Origin: an uncultured Chlorobiaceae bacterium
Lineage (GTDB): Bacteria; Bacteroidota; Chlorobiia; Chlorobiales; Chlorobiaceae
DNA length: 35,689 nucleotides
Reading direction: 5' to 3'
Assembly (NCBI GenBank): GCA_903822595.1
Contig: CAIJPS010000037.1
Location: 1-35,689 of the forward strand
The notes beneath the pieces are model-generated. The model was not told the DNA's origin, searched no databases, and saw only the letters and a program-made list of their open reading frames with translations. Position 1 is the stretch's first letter. Each line of letters begins with the position of its first letter. The position numbers and the translations under genes are program-made. Shown piece by piece: positions 24,410 to 35,331 of the stretch.

Positions 24410-25603
24410 TCATGCACGAAAGGTGTTCCGAATATTCTCCCGATAAAGGTCAAGTCTGTGTCGTATTTCTTCAAGATGATCGCCGCCGAGTTTTTCAAGC
24501 AGTGCATTGGCGATGACAGGGGCCAGAACCGCCTCAGCAACCACACCGGCAGCAGGTACCGCACAGGTGTCGCTCCTTTCAAAGCGTGAAGGTGTTGGTT
24601 GCAGGGTTTCAACATCAAATGATTGCAGGGGAGTGACCAGCGAGGAGATTGGTTTCATGGCTGCCCGCAAGTGGATGGTCTGTCCGCTCGACATGCTGCC
24701 TTCGAGGCCACCGGCACGGTTGGTTTTTCTGGTTACACCCTCTTCAGGGGGGAGGTGAAACTCGTCATGCACCTCGGAACCAGGCTTTCCTGCATTTTCG
24801 AAGGCTGTACCGATCTCGACCCCCTTGATGGCCTGGATGGAGATGATTGCGGCTGCAAGTGCGGCATCAAGACGCCGGTCGTGTTGCACATAGCTGCCAA
24901 AACCAAGGGGTACTCCAGTGATGAAAATTTCGATAATTCCGCCCAAAGTGTCACCCCGCTCACTGGTTGCGTCAATGGCCGCAAGAGCGTTGGCTTCTGT
25001 TGTTTTTCCAAGCATGCGAACCGGCGAGAGGTCAGCCTGGCGTGCGACGGCTTCAGCTCCTTCGCGGAGAAGTGCTTCAAGTTGAGGATCCGGAGAGGGA
25101 TCCGCTGCCGCTCCAATGGCTGAGATGTAACTGCCGATTTCAATGCCGAGTGCCTTCAAAAACACTCTTGCCACGGTTCCTGCGGCTACTCTTGCAGCGG
25201 TTTCGCGTGCCGAAGAGCGTTCAATGACCGGACGGATATCGTCAAAGCCATATTTGATCCGTCCAGCCAGATCGGCGTGGCCAGGTCTTGGAATGGTTAT
25301 TTTAGCACATGCTTTATCCGGTTTCTCAAACTGGGCCATGGTGGTTGTCCAGTTTTCCCAGTCGCGGTTTTTGATCACGAGCGAAATAGGGGAACCGATA
25401 GTTTTGCCAAACCGGATGCCGGAGAGCACCTCTGCCTTGTCGCTCTCGATTTTCATGCGTCCTCCACGGCCATGCCCTTGCTGACGGCGGGCCAACTCTC
25501 TGTTGATCTCCTCAAGGGTGATAGGGACTCCGGCTGGCACCCCTTCTACTATGGCCGAAAGTGCAGGTCCATGAGATTCACCCGCAGTAAAGTATCGTAT
25601 CAT
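24410..25603 (-). CDS. aroC: Chorismate synthase
   Basis: 397 residues. The N-terminus MIRYFTAGESHGPALSAIVEG and the motif GRHG-like QGHGRGGRM are typical, as are RPGHADLAGRIKYG, DDIRPVIERSSARETAARVAAG and GGLEGSMSSGQTIHLRAAMKP (parts of conserved FMN- and EPSP-binding segments). It uses reduced FMN to convert 5-enolpyruvylshikimate-3-phosphate to chorismate, the last common step of the shikimate pathway (aromatic amino acids, quinones, folate). Its length matches the long AroC type of many bacteria. It lies 85 bases downstream of hemB on the same strand, perhaps in one unit. Confidence 0.97.
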   Translation of the reverse strand: MIRYFTAGESHGPALSAIVEGVPAGVPITLEEINRELARRQQGHGRGGRMKIESDKAEVLSGIRFGKTIGSPISLVIKNRDWENWTTTMAQFEKPDKACAKITIPRPGHADLAGRIKYGFDDIRPVIERSSARETAARVAAGTVARVFLKALGIEIGSYISAIGAAADPSPDPQLEALLREGAEAVARQADLSPVRMLGKTTEANALAAIDATSERGDTLGGIIEIFITGVPLGFGSYVQHDRRLDAALAAAIISIQAIKGVEIGTAFENAGKPGSEVHDEFHLPPEEGVTRKTNRAGGLEGSMSSGQTIHLRAAMKPISSLVTPLQSFDVETLQPTPSRFERSDTCAVPAAGVVAEAVLAPVIANALLEKLGGDHLEEIRHRLDLYRENIRNTFRA

Positions 25604-25688
25604 TTTTATATACCGTGCAATGCCCGGCTGCGTTATGGATTCTGCCGCCGGGCTTTAATAAAATGGAGTACCCTTTTCAAAGAGAGGC

Positions 25689-26696
<1,008 letters not shown>

Positions 26697-26753
26697 TTAA
26701 AAAAGGCTAAAAATACGAAAATCCATGAACATCACGAAGGATTTCGCTGAGCC

Positions 26754-26785
26754 TCTCTCTTTACTCTTGCAGGAGTGAAGAGAGA
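26754..26785 (-). terminator. Long hairpin ending the mmd operon
   Basis: A stem of about 13-14 pairs (TCTCTCTTTACTC against GAGTGAAGAGAGA, two G-U allowed) with a very short loop starts four bases after the mmdB stop codon. There is no T-run on the minus strand, so it may be a 3' stabiliser rather than a classical terminator. Confidence 0.45.
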
Positions 26786-26788
26786 CGT

Positions 26789-27925
26789 TTACAGCAGGAA
26801 GCTCATCATGATGCCTGCTGCGACGGCTGAACCGATTATACCGGCAACATTCGGAGCCATGGCATGCATGAGCAGGTGATTTTCCGGATCAGCTTTCAGG
26901 CCCTCAAGTTGTACAACCCTTGCGCTTTCAGGCACAGCCGCTACCCCTGCCGCACCGATCAGTGGGTTGATTTTGTTCCCTTTGGAAAGAAAAAGGTTCA
27001 TAAACTTTGCAAAAAGGATTCCCCCGGCCGTTGAGAACATAAATGCCGTTGCGCCAAGAACAAAAATAAGCGCAGAACGGTGAGTCAGAAATGTTGTCGC
27101 CTGGGTTGATGCACCGATCGTGACACCAAGAATGATGGTGACAATATCGACCATGGCATTTTTAGCAGTATCAGCAAGACGTTTTGTAACCATTGATTCC
27201 TTGAGCAGATTACCCAGAAAAAGCATACCAAGAAGCGGCAGGGAACCTGGAGCGATAAATCCGGTCAGGAGCAGGCCGAACACGGGGAACATGACTTTTT
27301 CGATTTTGGTAACCGAACGAGGGGGTTTCATTTTGATTCTGCGCTCTTTCTGGGTCGTCAACAAGCGCATGATTGGCGGTTGAATAAGCGGAACAAGTGC
27401 CATGTATGTGTACGCAGCAATGGCAATGGAACCGATGAGATGCGGAGCAAGCCGGGAGGAGAGGAAGATTGCTGTCGGGCCGTCAGCACCACCGATAATG
27501 CCGATTGAGGCGGATTCGGGATTGGTAAACCCGAGGGAGATGGCGCCGAGATAGGTCATGAAAATGCCGAACTGAGCCGCAGCACCAAGCAGGATAAGTT
27601 TTGGATTTGAAATCAGCGGTGAAAAATCGGTCATGGCGCCGATGCCGAGAAAAATAAGGGGGGGGAAAATCCCTTTGAGCACCCCCTGGTAGAGGTAGTT
27701 CAAAACACTGCCATCCTGATAGATGCCAAGTGCCATTCCGCCATGCTCAATAAACGGGGTATTACCGATCAGAATGCCGAAACCGATCGGAACCAGAAGA
27801 ATTGGTTGATATTCATAGCGAATGGCCAGATAGATGAAGACCATTCCGACAAGAATCATCAACAGGTGTCCCGGTGTTGCATTAGCAAAACCGGAATACC
27901 CGAAAAGCTGTACAAGTCCGTCCAT
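26789..27925 (-). CDS. mmdB: Sodium-pumping decarboxylase beta subunit (MmdB/OadB)
   Basis: 378 residues from the ATG at 27925 (MDGLVQLFGYSG); a TTG at 27940 would add five residues. It has about eleven hydrophobic segments in the inner membrane. The core motif GIIGGADGPTAIFLSSRLAP includes the essential aspartate of GGADGP, which binds sodium in OadB. Further conserved parts are LFLGNLLKESMV and GAAGVAAVPESARV. The subunit decarboxylates carboxybiotin and couples this to sodium export. It is the last gene of the mmdA-D-C-B operon; its start is seven bases beyond the mmdC stop. Oxaloacetate decarboxylase beta is nearly identical in pattern, so substrate is set by the alpha subunit. Confidence 0.92.
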   Translation of the reverse strand: MDGLVQLFGYSGFANATPGHLLMILVGMVFIYLAIRYEYQPILLVPIGFGILIGNTPFIEHGGMALGIYQDGSVLNYLYQGVLKGIFPPLIFLGIGAMTDFSPLISNPKLILLGAAAQFGIFMTYLGAISLGFTNPESASIGIIGGADGPTAIFLSSRLAPHLIGSIAIAAYTYMALVPLIQPPIMRLLTTQKERRIKMKPPRSVTKIEKVMFPVFGLLLTGFIAPGSLPLLGMLFLGNLLKESMVTKRLADTAKNAMVDIVTIILGVTIGASTQATTFLTHRSALIFVLGATAFMFSTAGGILFAKFMNLFLSKGNKINPLIGAAGVAAVPESARVVQLEGLKADPENHLLMHAMAPNVAGIIGSAVAAGIMMSFLL

Positions 27926-27932
27926 AATGGTG

Positions 27933-28352
27933 TTATTCAATTTCTATCAGGATATCACCCTGCATGACTGTGTCGCCTACCGCTACCCTGACCGTCTTGA
28001 CGGTACCGGATTTTTCTGCAAAAATATTGTTTTCCATTTTCATGGCTTCCAGTACCAGAATGGGCTGTTCGCGTTTTACTGTGGATCCAGGCTGAACCAT
28101 AAGGGCAATAATGGTACCCGGCAGCGGTGCCTTTACAATGCTCAGCCCAGGGGTGTTGAGTGGCTGTGGCGGTTTCAAAGGAGTCGGAGGGGTGTAGCGG
28201 ACCAGTTTCGGTGTCTGTGGTCTTTTGATCTCCTGGCCAAGTTCAACCTGATATGAGGTGCCGTTAACTTCGATCTCTGCACTGTTCTCCTCAAGTGATT
28301 TTATCTCAACATTGTAGCGGTTTCCGCTGATCGTAAATTTATATTTCCTCAT
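27933..28352 (-). CDS. mmdC: Biotin carboxyl carrier subunit (MmdC-like)
   Basis: 139 residues. An N-terminal OadA-like beta segment (1-45) is joined by a proline-rich linker (TPPTPLKPPQPLNTP, about 54-68) to a C-terminal biotinyl domain. The biotinylated lysine is K105 in LEAMKMENNI. It swings between the carboxyltransferase (MmdA) and the membrane decarboxylase (MmdB). Its ATG overlaps the mmdD stop as ATGA, indicating translational coupling, with AAGG just ahead. Confidence 0.92.
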   Translation of the reverse strand: MRKYKFTISGNRYNVEIKSLEENSAEIEVNGTSYQVELGQEIKRPQTPKLVRYTPPTPLKPPQPLNTPGLSIVKAPLPGTIIALMVQPGSTVKREQPILVLEAMKMENNIFAEKSGTVKTVRVAVGDTVMQGDILIEIE

Positions 28353-28729
28353 CCTTGAAACCCTTTGAAATTAATAACATTGTAGATTTTTGAATTCCAG
28401 GGCGAGTAGCTTTTGCCGACTTTCCTGATTGTCAGAATTGCAGTTTCCTGATCGTGAAGCTCATCGAGATAGAGCGAGATCGCCATGCCGATTGCTGCAC
28501 TGACCTCTCCGGGAATCATGTTTCCCGCCAGGGCTTTTTTGGTTTCGTCACCCTTATAGTCAAATGTTCTTCTGACATTCCAGGAGAGAATCCTCGGTAT
28601 TACGCTGAAGAGCAGCGCGAGCAGGAAGAATGAAAGAATAACGACACTGTATCCTGTTACAGCCAATACCAGATGCTGACTTTGGATCGCCGAAAGATTG
28701 ACCGGAAAATATTGAATGATCGATGTCAT
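28349..28729 (-). CDS. mmdD: Sodium-pumping decarboxylase small membrane subunit (OadG/MmdD family)
   Basis: 126 residues with one strong membrane segment (about 22-46, VLAVTGYSVVILSFFLLALL), then a cytoplasmic tail with PGEVSAAIGMAISLYLDELHD and VGKSYSPWNSKIYNV. This pattern is that of OadG/MmdD-type subunits in Bacteroidota-like bacteria, which hold the carboxyltransferase to the membrane beta subunit. GGGAA is seven bases upstream of the ATG. It starts 12 bases after mmdA and overlaps mmdC by four. Confidence 0.85.
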   Translation of the reverse strand: MTSIIQYFPVNLSAIQSQHLVLAVTGYSVVILSFFLLALLFSVIPRILSWNVRRTFDYKGDETKKALAGNMIPGEVSAAIGMAISLYLDELHDQETAILTIRKVGKSYSPWNSKIYNVINFKGFQG

Positions 28730-28741
28730 ATTTATTCCCGT

Positions 28742-30283
28742 TTACAAGGGTATGGTCGAATGTTTTTTTGGAGGATTGTTATCTTTTTTTGTCAAGAGTG
28801 TCTGAAGGGCGCGGATTATTCTGAAACGGGTATTGCGCGGTTCGATGATATCGTCGATATAGCCGAATTTTGCCGCCTCATAGGGATTTGAGAATTTTTC
28901 ACGATACTCCGCCGCATTTTCAGCAACAAATCGGGCCCGTTCCTCCAAATCTTCGATGGCATTCAAATCCCTGTTGAAGAGTACCTCAATGGCGCCTATC
29001 GGGCCCATGACAGCAATTTCGGCTGTCGGCCAGGCATAGTTGACGTCACCGCGAAGCTGCTTTGAGCTCATGACGATGTAGGCTCCACCATAGGCTTTTC
29101 GCAGAATAATGGTGATTTTTGGCACAGTCGCTTCTGCATAAGCAAAAATCAGTTTTGCACCGTTGGTGATAATACCGTCAAACTCCTGTGCACTGCCGGG
29201 CAGAAAGCCGGGAACATCAACAAGGGTGACAATCGGAATATTGAAGGCGTCACAGAATCGGACAAACCTTGCCGCTTTGCAAGACGCGTTAATGTCAAGA
29301 CAGCCGGCAAGGTAGTTGGGCTGGTTTGCGACAATACCGGTGGAGATGCCGTTGAAGGTGACAAAGCCGATAACAATGTTTCTTGCATATTGACGTTGTA
29401 CTTCGAGGAACTCTCCGTTATCAGCAATCGAATAGATAATATCCTTGACGTCGTAAGGGATAGATGGCTTTTCGGGTATGATGGAGTTCAGCTTGTCGTC
29501 AAGGCGGTCAGCCGGATCGTCACATACAGCAAGAGGTGGTTCCTCAAGATTGTTCTGCGGAAGGTAGCTGAGCAGCTTTTTGATCAGCAGGATTCCTTCG
29601 GTTTCATCCGCCCCTACAAAATGGGTGACTCCTGATTTTGTAGCATGAACCGAAGCTCCTCCAAGATCCTCGTCACTGATGGTCTCTCCGGTAACGGTCT
29701 TCACAACTTTCGGGCCGGTGACAAACATATGACTGGTTTTTTCGACCATGACCACAAAATCAGTAAGCGCAGGAGAGTAGACCGCACCGCCCGCACAGGG
29801 CCCGAAAATAGCCGATATCTGGGGGATGACTCCCGATGCCATGACGTTTCTCTGGAAAATACTTGCGTAGCCGGAAAGACTTCTTACCCCTTCCTGGATC
29901 CTGGCTCCGCCGCTGTCGTTGATGCCGATGAAGGGCGCACCAACTTTCATGGCCTGATCCATCACCTTGCAGATTTTCAGTGCGTTGGTCTCTGAAAGCG
30001 AACCTCCAAGAACAGTAAAATCCTGTGAGAAAAGATAGACAAGACGACCATCAATGGTCCCGTGACCGGTAATGACTCCATCTGAAAGAAAGTTTTGCTT
30101 GTCAAGACCAAAATCAGTGGTACGGTGCGATACGAACATGTCATACTCTTCAAAGCTTCCTTCGTCAAGTAACAGATTGAGGCGTTCGCGAGCCGTAAAT
30201 TTTCCTTTTTTATGCTGTGCTTCTATGCGTTTTTCTCCACCTCCAAGGCGGGCTTTTTCGCGTTCGGCAATCAAGCGTTTCAT
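28742..30283 (-). CDS. mmdA: Acyl-CoA carboxyltransferase subunit (MmdA/PccB-like)
   Basis: 513 residues with two crotonase-like carboxyltransferase halves. N-terminal half: [21 protein letters not shown], with the acyl-CoA site near [16 protein letters not shown] and [17 protein letters not shown]-terminal half: [12 protein letters not shown] and [17 protein letters not shown], with biotin-side residues. Length and motifs fit methylmalonyl-CoA decarboxylase alpha and propionyl-CoA carboxylase beta, which are close homologues. The neighbours (biotin carrier plus membrane beta and gamma-type subunits, no biotin carboxylase) favour methylmalonyl-CoA decarboxylase, converting it to propionyl-CoA with sodium export. 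It is the first gene of the operon; the gap upstream (30284-30431) holds no promoter I can defend. Confidence 0.9.
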   Translation of the reverse strand: MKRLIAEREKARLGGGEKRIEAQHKKGKFTARERLNLLLDEGSFEEYDMFVSHRTTDFGLDKQNFLSDGVITGHGTIDGRLVYLFSQDFTVLGGSLSETNALKICKVMDQAMKVGAPFIGINDSGGARIQEGVRSLSGYASIFQRNVMASGVIPQISAIFGPCAGGAVYSPALTDFVVMVEKTSHMFVTGPKVVKTVTGETISDEDLGGASVHATKSGVTHFVGADETEGILLIKKLLSYLPQNNLEEPPLAVCDDPADRLDDKLNSIIPEKPSIPYDVKDIIYSIADNGEFLEVQRQYARNIVIGFVTFNGISTGIVANQPNYLAGCLDINASCKAARFVRFCDAFNIPIVTLVDVPGFLPGSAQEFDGIITNGAKLIFAYAEATVPKITIILRKAYGGAYIVMSSKQLRGDVNYAWPTAEIAVMGPIGAIEVLFNRDLNAIEDLEERARFVAENAAEYREKFSNPYEAAKFGYIDDIIEPRNTRFRIIRALQTLLTKKDNNPPKKHSTIPL

Positions 30284-30431
30284 TGTGTTTTACGATATTG
30301 ATTAACTAACTTGCCGGGCGAAAGTTTCTTTTCAGGTGTTTCTCCGGGGTTAAGCGGGAGTGTCGCACATGCAGCAATTTCGAACTAAAATACCTTATGT
30401 ACCTTAATATATTCAAAGAAAAGATAAAACC

Positions 30432-31196
30432 ATGACATCTGATCTTCAGCTTGCTATTGAACTGGCTAATCAGGCTGGCCAATTAACCCGTAACTATTTT
30501 TCAAATAAGTCATTGCAGGTCTTCACCAAAAGGGATGCAACCCCGGTAACTGAAGCTGACCGGAAAGCCGAAGAGCTCATACGGGCCGCAATTACCTCCC
30601 GCTATCCGCTGGATGGAGTGCTTGGCGAAGAATTTGAGGAACGTCCGTCCGGCAATAACCGTCGCTGGATCATTGATCCCATTGATGGTACCAAGGCCTT
30701 TATTCACGGCGTTCCACTGTATGGCGTTATGATTGCCCTTGAGATTCAGGGATCTGTCCAGCTTGGAGTCGTTCATTTTCCTGCGCTTGGTGAACTCTAT
30801 TATGCCGAACAGGGATGCGGGGCATTTCTCAACGAATCCCCGATAAGCGTCTCTTCCATCAGCGATGTCAAGGATGCAACGGTTCTCTATACGGAAAAAG
30901 AGTATTTGCTCGACCCGTTATCTCGACATCCTGTAGATCTGCTTCGCCAAACAGCCGGACTGGTTCGCGGATGGGGAGACTGTTATGGCCATATGCTTGT
31001 TGCCTCCGGCAGGGCAGAAGTATCGGTCGATAAAATCATGAGTCCGTGGGATTGCGCGGCACTGATTCCTATCGTGACTGAAGCTGGAGGATGCTGTTTT
31101 GATTACCGGGGGAAGACGACAATATTTGGCGAAGGACTTGTCAGCGCAAACAAGGTTATAGGGACTGCACTTCTTGCATCAATAGAAAATGGATAA
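30432..31196 (+). CDS. hisN: Inositol-monophosphatase family enzyme, probable histidinol-phosphatase
   Basis: 254 residues. The lithium-sensitive phosphatase motifs are present: GEE at 65-67, DPIDGT at 82-87 with a following aromatic and IHGVPLYG, and the C-terminal SPWDCAALIPIVTEAGG. These hold the metal-binding Glu and Asp residues. The form GEEF...WIIDPIDGTKAFIHGVPLYGV matches the HisN group, which removes phosphate from L-histidinol phosphate in histidine synthesis. Broader substrates (inositol or other sugar phosphates) cannot be excluded. It is a single plus-strand gene between two minus-strand operons and converges with hemD. Confidence 0.8.
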   Translation: MTSDLQLAIELANQAGQLTRNYFSNKSLQVFTKRDATPVTEADRKAEELIRAAITSRYPLDGVLGEEFEERPSGNNRRWIIDPIDGTKAFIHGVPLYGVMIALEIQGSVQLGVVHFPALGELYYAEQGCGAFLNESPISVSSISDVKDATVLYTEKEYLLDPLSRHPVDLLRQTAGLVRGWGDCYGHMLVASGRAEVSVDKIMSPWDCAALIPIVTEAGGCCFDYRGKTTIFGEGLVSANKVIGTALLASIENG

Positions 31197-31216
31197 AATG
31201 GACAAGGTGACAAGAG

Positions 31217-31960
31217 TCAATGATTCAGGCCTTCAGCTATTGCTTTTGCGAAGCCGGGTGCATCGAAAGATTCGGGAATAATGTCAACATGAAGGCCGAG
31301 TTTTTTGAGAGCGTTGGCGGTTGTCGTTCCTATGGCGGCAATCTGCACTCCCGAAGGAAGGAGAGTAGTTCCCATAGCCTCAAAAAAATTGATGGCGGTT
31401 GATGGGCTGGTAAATGAGAGACAGGAAAGTTTGCCTTGTTCCAGCAGCGCTTTTATTTTTGCGCTCTCTTCAAGTGATGGGGGAAGGTTTTCGTAAACGG
31501 TCAGCTCAATGCAACTGCCGCCCCGTTTTTTAATTACCTCGGGAACAGTTCCAAGCGAAAGGCTTCCTCTGAGAAACAGAAAAGTATGACCCGCAATGGT
31601 GCTGCTCTCAATCTCCTCCATGAGCGTGACGGCATCGGAAATTTTCGGGAGAGGCTGAGTTTTTACTCCATGAAGGGCAAGATCCTGTGCCGTGGTTTTG
31701 CCGACGGCCCAAACCTTGAGCTGTTGCAGGTTTTTCAGTTCATCCGGAGAATTACGGAGCAACTGTTCCATAAAAAAAGTGACACTGTTGGGGCTGGTGA
31801 AAAAGAGTCCGTCAAAAATGCTGAGGTCAGGAACCTTCCAACCGGAAACCGGCCTGATCTCGATTGTCGGAAAAACAATCGAGTTCAAGCCGTACTCTCC
31901 CAGTTTTTGTACAAATGATGCTGCCTGATCTTTAGGACGGGTAACAAGAACCGTTTTCAT
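31217..31960 (-). CDS. hemD: Uroporphyrinogen-III synthase
   Basis: 247 residues, alternating two-lobed HemD fold. The characteristic segments are [17 protein letters not shown] at the start, [13 protein letters not shown], and near the end [16 protein letters not shown] and [17 protein letters not shown]. HemD sequences are poorly conserved; the position right behind hemC settles the identity. It inverts ring D and cyclises hydroxymethylbilane to uroporphyrinogen III. Its ATG overlaps the hemC stop by one base (TGATG), so translation is coupled. Confidence 0.93.
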   Translation of the reverse strand: MKTVLVTRPKDQAASFVQKLGEYGLNSIVFPTIEIRPVSGWKVPDLSIFDGLFFTSPNSVTFFMEQLLRNSPDELKNLQQLKVWAVGKTTAQDLALHGVKTQPLPKISDAVTLMEEIESSTIAGHTFLFLRGSLSLGTVPEVIKKRGGSCIELTVYENLPPSLEESAKIKALLEQGKLSCLSFTSPSTAINFFEAMGTTLLPSGVQIAAIGTTTANALKKLGLHVDIIPESFDAPGFAKAIAEGLNH

Positions 31961-32901
31961 CAGCGGGTTTTGCGGATTTGCGACAGAATTGCGTCCGCAC
32001 CCTGTTTCAGCAGCTCCTCTGCAAGCGCGATACCAGCCTCTTCAGCCTGTTCGGGTGAAGTCAGTCCGGTTTTCGTGATTTCGTTATGCAAACCTACTTT
32101 GCCATCAACCGAGCCGACATAGGCAAGCAGTTTCAGTGTGCCATTTTTAAACGAGCCGTAGGCACCAATGGGAATCTGGCAACCACCCTGAAGATGGCGG
32201 AGCAGTGCGCGTTCAGCCCTGCAGCAATATTCTGTTGTCGAGTGGTTCAGGATTCTGACAATCTCTCTTGTCTGCTCATCGTCAACACGGGTCTCAATAC
32301 CGAGAGCACCTTGACCGACTGCGGGAAGCATAACTTCATGCGGAAGAATTTCTGAAATGCGATCGCTGAAATTGAGGCGGAAGACACCTGCATAGGCGAG
32401 CATCATGGCGTCGAATTCCCCGTTGTCAAACTTCTGGAAACGGGTATTGAGATTACCCCTGATATCGCGGATGTCGAGGTCAGGACGAAGACTCAGCAAC
32501 TGTGACATACGGCGAAGGCTGCTTGTGGCCATTTTGGCGTTCTGTGGCAGATCTTTCAGTTTGACACCGTTTTTTGAAATGATGACATCCCTCGTATCCT
32601 CGCGTTCGGTGAAAGAGGTGATAATAAGCCCATCAGGGGTGCTCGTCGGAACGTCTTTCAGACTGTGAACCGCCAGGTCGATCTCTTTGGTAATCAGATG
32701 TTTCTCAATATCCTTGGTAAAAAGGCCCATATCCCCGATTTTGGAGAGGGGCGAGTCGAGAAGGACATCACCGGTTGTTTTAACCAGTTTGAGTGTGATA
32801 TCGAGTTCGGGAAAGTGTCTGGACAGTTCCGCCTTGGTAAATTCTGCCTGCCACAAAGCGAGCGGGCTGGATCTGGTACCGATGATAAGCTGTTTTTTCA
32901 A
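31960..32901 (-). CDS. hemC: Porphobilinogen deaminase (hydroxymethylbilane synthase)
   Basis: 313 residues. The start [20 protein letters not shown] is the standard HemC beginning, but the codon at 32901 is TTG; no ATG or GTG in a better place exists in the gap. Catalytic aspartate D83 is in HSLKDVP; the dipyrromethane-cofactor cysteine is C241 in [13 protein letters not shown]. It polymerises four porphobilinogens to hydroxymethylbilane. It lies 19 bases after hemA and overlaps hemD by one base, so hemA-hemC-hemD form one unit. Confidence 0.96.
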   Translation of the reverse strand: MKKQLIIGTRSSPLALWQAEFTKAELSRHFPELDITLKLVKTTGDVLLDSPLSKIGDMGLFTKDIEKHLITKEIDLAVHSLKDVPTSTPDGLIITSFTEREDTRDVIISKNGVKLKDLPQNAKMATSSLRRMSQLLSLRPDLDIRDIRGNLNTRFQKFDNGEFDAMMLAYAGVFRLNFSDRISEILPHEVMLPAVGQGALGIETRVDDEQTREIVRILNHSTTEYCCRAERALLRHLQGGCQIPIGAYGSFKNGTLKLLAYVGSVDGKVGLHNEITKTGLTSPEQAEEAGIALAEELLKQGADAILSQIRKTR

Positions 32902-32920
32902 AGCAATTACGGATTTTTAT

Positions 32921-34198
32921 TTAGTGTGACTGATTTGGTTCTTCAAGATCGAAAACGTTGCGGACAAGGTCGACTCTGCTCGGGATCGAGTCAGTCGTGT
33001 CAATCGGCGCCTTGAGCATTTTAATGGGGTGGTGCAGGATTTTTTTCAGGATACGGTCTGTCAGGTGTTCCATTCTCTGAAGCTCTTCCTCGCTTACTTT
33101 ATAACGGTATCGTTCCAGCTCTTTTTCCTTGATCTCAATGAACTTCGACTGAAGATCTACGATGGTTGGTCGTACTTTCAGCGTATTGATCCACTGTCCG
33201 AAAGCGATAAGTTCCTCTTCAATAATGGCATTGACTTTTGGAAGTTCGCGGCTCCGTTTTTCAAGGTTCTTGTCGATGATATGCTTCAGTGCATCAATGT
33301 CCTTGAGGAACATGTTCTGCAACTTCGCAATGTCAGGGTCGACGTTTCTTGGCAATCCGAGGTCAAGAATAATGACCGGTTTCAATCGGCGTTTGATCAT
33401 GCTTTGGTGCATCTCAGCTTCACTGAGCACATACTCTTTGGTGCTGATGGCCGTTATGATGATATCGAACTCGTGCAAATGCTCCTTGAACGATTCGTAT
33501 GGCAGAACCTGGTTGGTACCAAGCTCTTCGGCCAAAGTTTCGGCTTTTGAGAGTGTCCTGTTTGTAATAACGATATTGCGGGCATTTTTCTGAAACATGT
33601 GTTTCGCCGCCAGTTCGCCGGTTTCACCCGCCCCGACAAGCAGCACCTTTTTCATCGAAAGGTTAGAGAAAATCTTCTGGGCAAGTTCAACGGCAGCATA
33701 ACTGACTGAAACGGCCCCCTCCATGATCTTCGTCTTTGTCTTGACCTTCTTGGCGACACTGAATGCGGTGTGGCAGAGACGAGTGAGAAGGATACCTGCG
33801 GACTGTGTTTCGGCAGCAATACGGTAGGCGTTTTTAACCTGACCGAGAATCTGCCCTTCACCAAGGACAAGCGAATCAATAGCGCTTGCTACCTCAAAAA
33901 TATGGCGTGCTGTACCGCAGTAAAAACGGCTGAAAAAATGTTCGGGGCGTACCTCTTTGCGTGCATCCTTGAAGGAGATCAGATACTCCTTGAGATACTC
34001 TCCCGTCACCTCATGCATTGCAGGAACAACATACAGCTCAGTACGGTTACAGGTCGAAATGACCATGGCTTCATGGGCAAGTCCGCTGGAAATGAGACCG
34101 GTAATGAACTCCTTGTTTTGAACTTCTGAAAGGGAGATTCTTTCGCGGATTTCAATAGGTGCGGTTTTGTGATTGACACCAACTGAAATGATGTTCAT
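32921..34198 (-). CDS. hemA: Glutamyl-tRNA reductase
   Basis: 425 residues. The N-terminal catalytic domain contains [14 protein letters not shown] and the active cysteine C50 in [10 protein letters not shown]. The NADPH domain has [14 protein letters not shown], and the C-terminal helical dimerisation domain runs from about 310. The segment [14 protein letters not shown] is also diagnostic. It reduces glutamyl-tRNA to glutamate-1-semialdehyde, the first C5-pathway step that supplies 5-aminolevulinate. In phototrophs this is a main control point for bacteriochlorophyll. A candidate promoter lies in the gap upstream. Confidence 0.97.
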   Translation of the reverse strand: MNIISVGVNHKTAPIEIRERISLSEVQNKEFITGLISSGLAHEAMVISTCNRTELYVVPAMHEVTGEYLKEYLISFKDARKEVRPEHFFSRFYCGTARHIFEVASAIDSLVLGEGQILGQVKNAYRIAAETQSAGILLTRLCHTAFSVAKKVKTKTKIMEGAVSVSYAAVELAQKIFSNLSMKKVLLVGAGETGELAAKHMFQKNARNIVITNRTLSKAETLAEELGTNQVLPYESFKEHLHEFDIIITAISTKEYVLSEAEMHQSMIKRRLKPVIILDLGLPRNVDPDIAKLQNMFLKDIDALKHIIDKNLEKRSRELPKVNAIIEEELIAFGQWINTLKVRPTIVDLQSKFIEIKEKELERYRYKVSEEELQRMEHLTDRILKKILHHPIKMLKAPIDTTDSIPSRVDLVRNVFDLEEPNQSH

Positions 34199-34274
34199 GG
34201 CAGGGTTGTTTAAGTGAGCTTATGACGTACAATCAACAGAAAACGATGTGACCGGAACAAACCGATTATCCTCA

Positions 34275-34302
34275 AATATATTTAAAATGCCAGTATTTTC
34301 AA
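34275..34302 (-). promoter_or_regulatory. Candidate promoter for hemA
   Basis: On the minus strand: TTGAAA (34297-34302), 16 bases, TATATT (34275-34280). It lies 77 bases upstream of the hemA start in the 116-base gap after the hemX-like gene. It would give hemACD its own transcript besides any read-through. Judged by consensus match only. Confidence 0.4.
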
Positions 34303-34314
34303 AGAACCGGCGAT

Positions 34315-35160
34315 TTAAAAGGTGAGTCCATGGAATGTTGGTGAAAAAAAGGTCATCAACACGATCAATATGGTGATAAAGACAAAGAGAAAAATGAAGA
34401 GATAAGCCATATGCTTGATATCCCAGCCGATGATCGGCTTGATGAAGATCCCTGTGCCGTAAAGCAGCCAGATGACCACCAGGGTGACAAGCTTTGGTTC
34501 AAGGAGTTTGATCGCCTCTCCCGAAGCCCTCTGCTCAACCATTCCGGCGAACAGGGTAATTGAGAGAAAAAGAAATCCAAAAGCCACGGCATGCATGGTA
34601 AGTTTTTCAAGCACCTCAAGGTTCGGTAGTCGCTGAAAAAGCAATTCAAATCGGTTCTGCTCTATCTGGCGGAAGAGCAACAGGTAGAGGATGCTGTACA
34701 GGCCCGCAATGGCTATGGCACTGAACCCGAAAATCGCGGCAATAAGGTGTACGCCAATACCGATACCGCTGAAGGTCATTCCGGTATTTGAGATCTGTGC
34801 CGTCAGAATTGAGGAGATAAGCTGCGCATCGGCGGCAAACGAGATGACAAAAAATCCTGTTTTGTCACTTTTGGTCGTAAACTCTATAAACAGGTAGGTG
34901 ATGGTCAGGGTGAGCCCAACCATGGTCATGAGGTTCACCGTCGAATAGTTGATCTTGTAGCCCTCAATGGAGGTAAGCAGTCCAAGGTAGACCACATGCG
35001 CCAAGACAGTCAAGACCAGGATCGGCTGCTTATATTTTTTTGCAAACTGGTTATCCTTGAAAAAATGGGCGCCATAAAGAAACGTCGTGATCAGGTAAAA
35101 AAGTGATACAAGCTGATTGAGGACAAGCAGCGGAAGATTATTGTATAATATATTGTTCAT
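34315..35160 (-). CDS. CcsA/HemX-like cytochrome c assembly membrane protein
   Basis: 281 residues from the ATG at 35160 (MNNILYNNLPLLVLNQL); the frame continues 75 residues upstream without family resemblance. It has eight predicted membrane segments, with the conserved parts HLIAAIFGFSAIAIAGLYSI, HAVAFGFLFLSITLFAG, and GWDIKHMAYLF near the end (the CcsA/CcmC-type WD...H region). Histidines in the loops are suited to haem handling. Such genes often sit directly before hemA (as HemX) and may control HemA level or handle haem for cytochrome c; which applies here is not known. Same strand as hemA, 116 bases apart. Confidence 0.82.
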   Translation of the reverse strand: MNNILYNNLPLLVLNQLVSLFYLITTFLYGAHFFKDNQFAKKYKQPILVLTVLAHVVYLGLLTSIEGYKINYSTVNLMTMVGLTLTITYLFIEFTTKSDKTGFFVISFAADAQLISSILTAQISNTGMTFSGIGIGVHLIAAIFGFSAIAIAGLYSILYLLLFRQIEQNRFELLFQRLPNLEVLEKLTMHAVAFGFLFLSITLFAGMVEQRASGEAIKLLEPKLVTLVVIWLLYGTGIFIKPIIGWDIKHMAYLFIFLFVFITILIVLMTFFSPTFHGLTF

Positions 35161-35331
35161 TGTCTGGATTAAGGGAATGAATAGCAATGAAATTCGTTGC
35201 TTTAGCCCTGTGAGTCGGTGGGTACGCACCAATCCCCAGTCCTTTGCAAAGATTGTGCCATAATTACAAAGAAAAAATGTATATTCCGCCCGATACGAAG
35301 CACAAATATACTTATTTACAAGGATAAAAAG

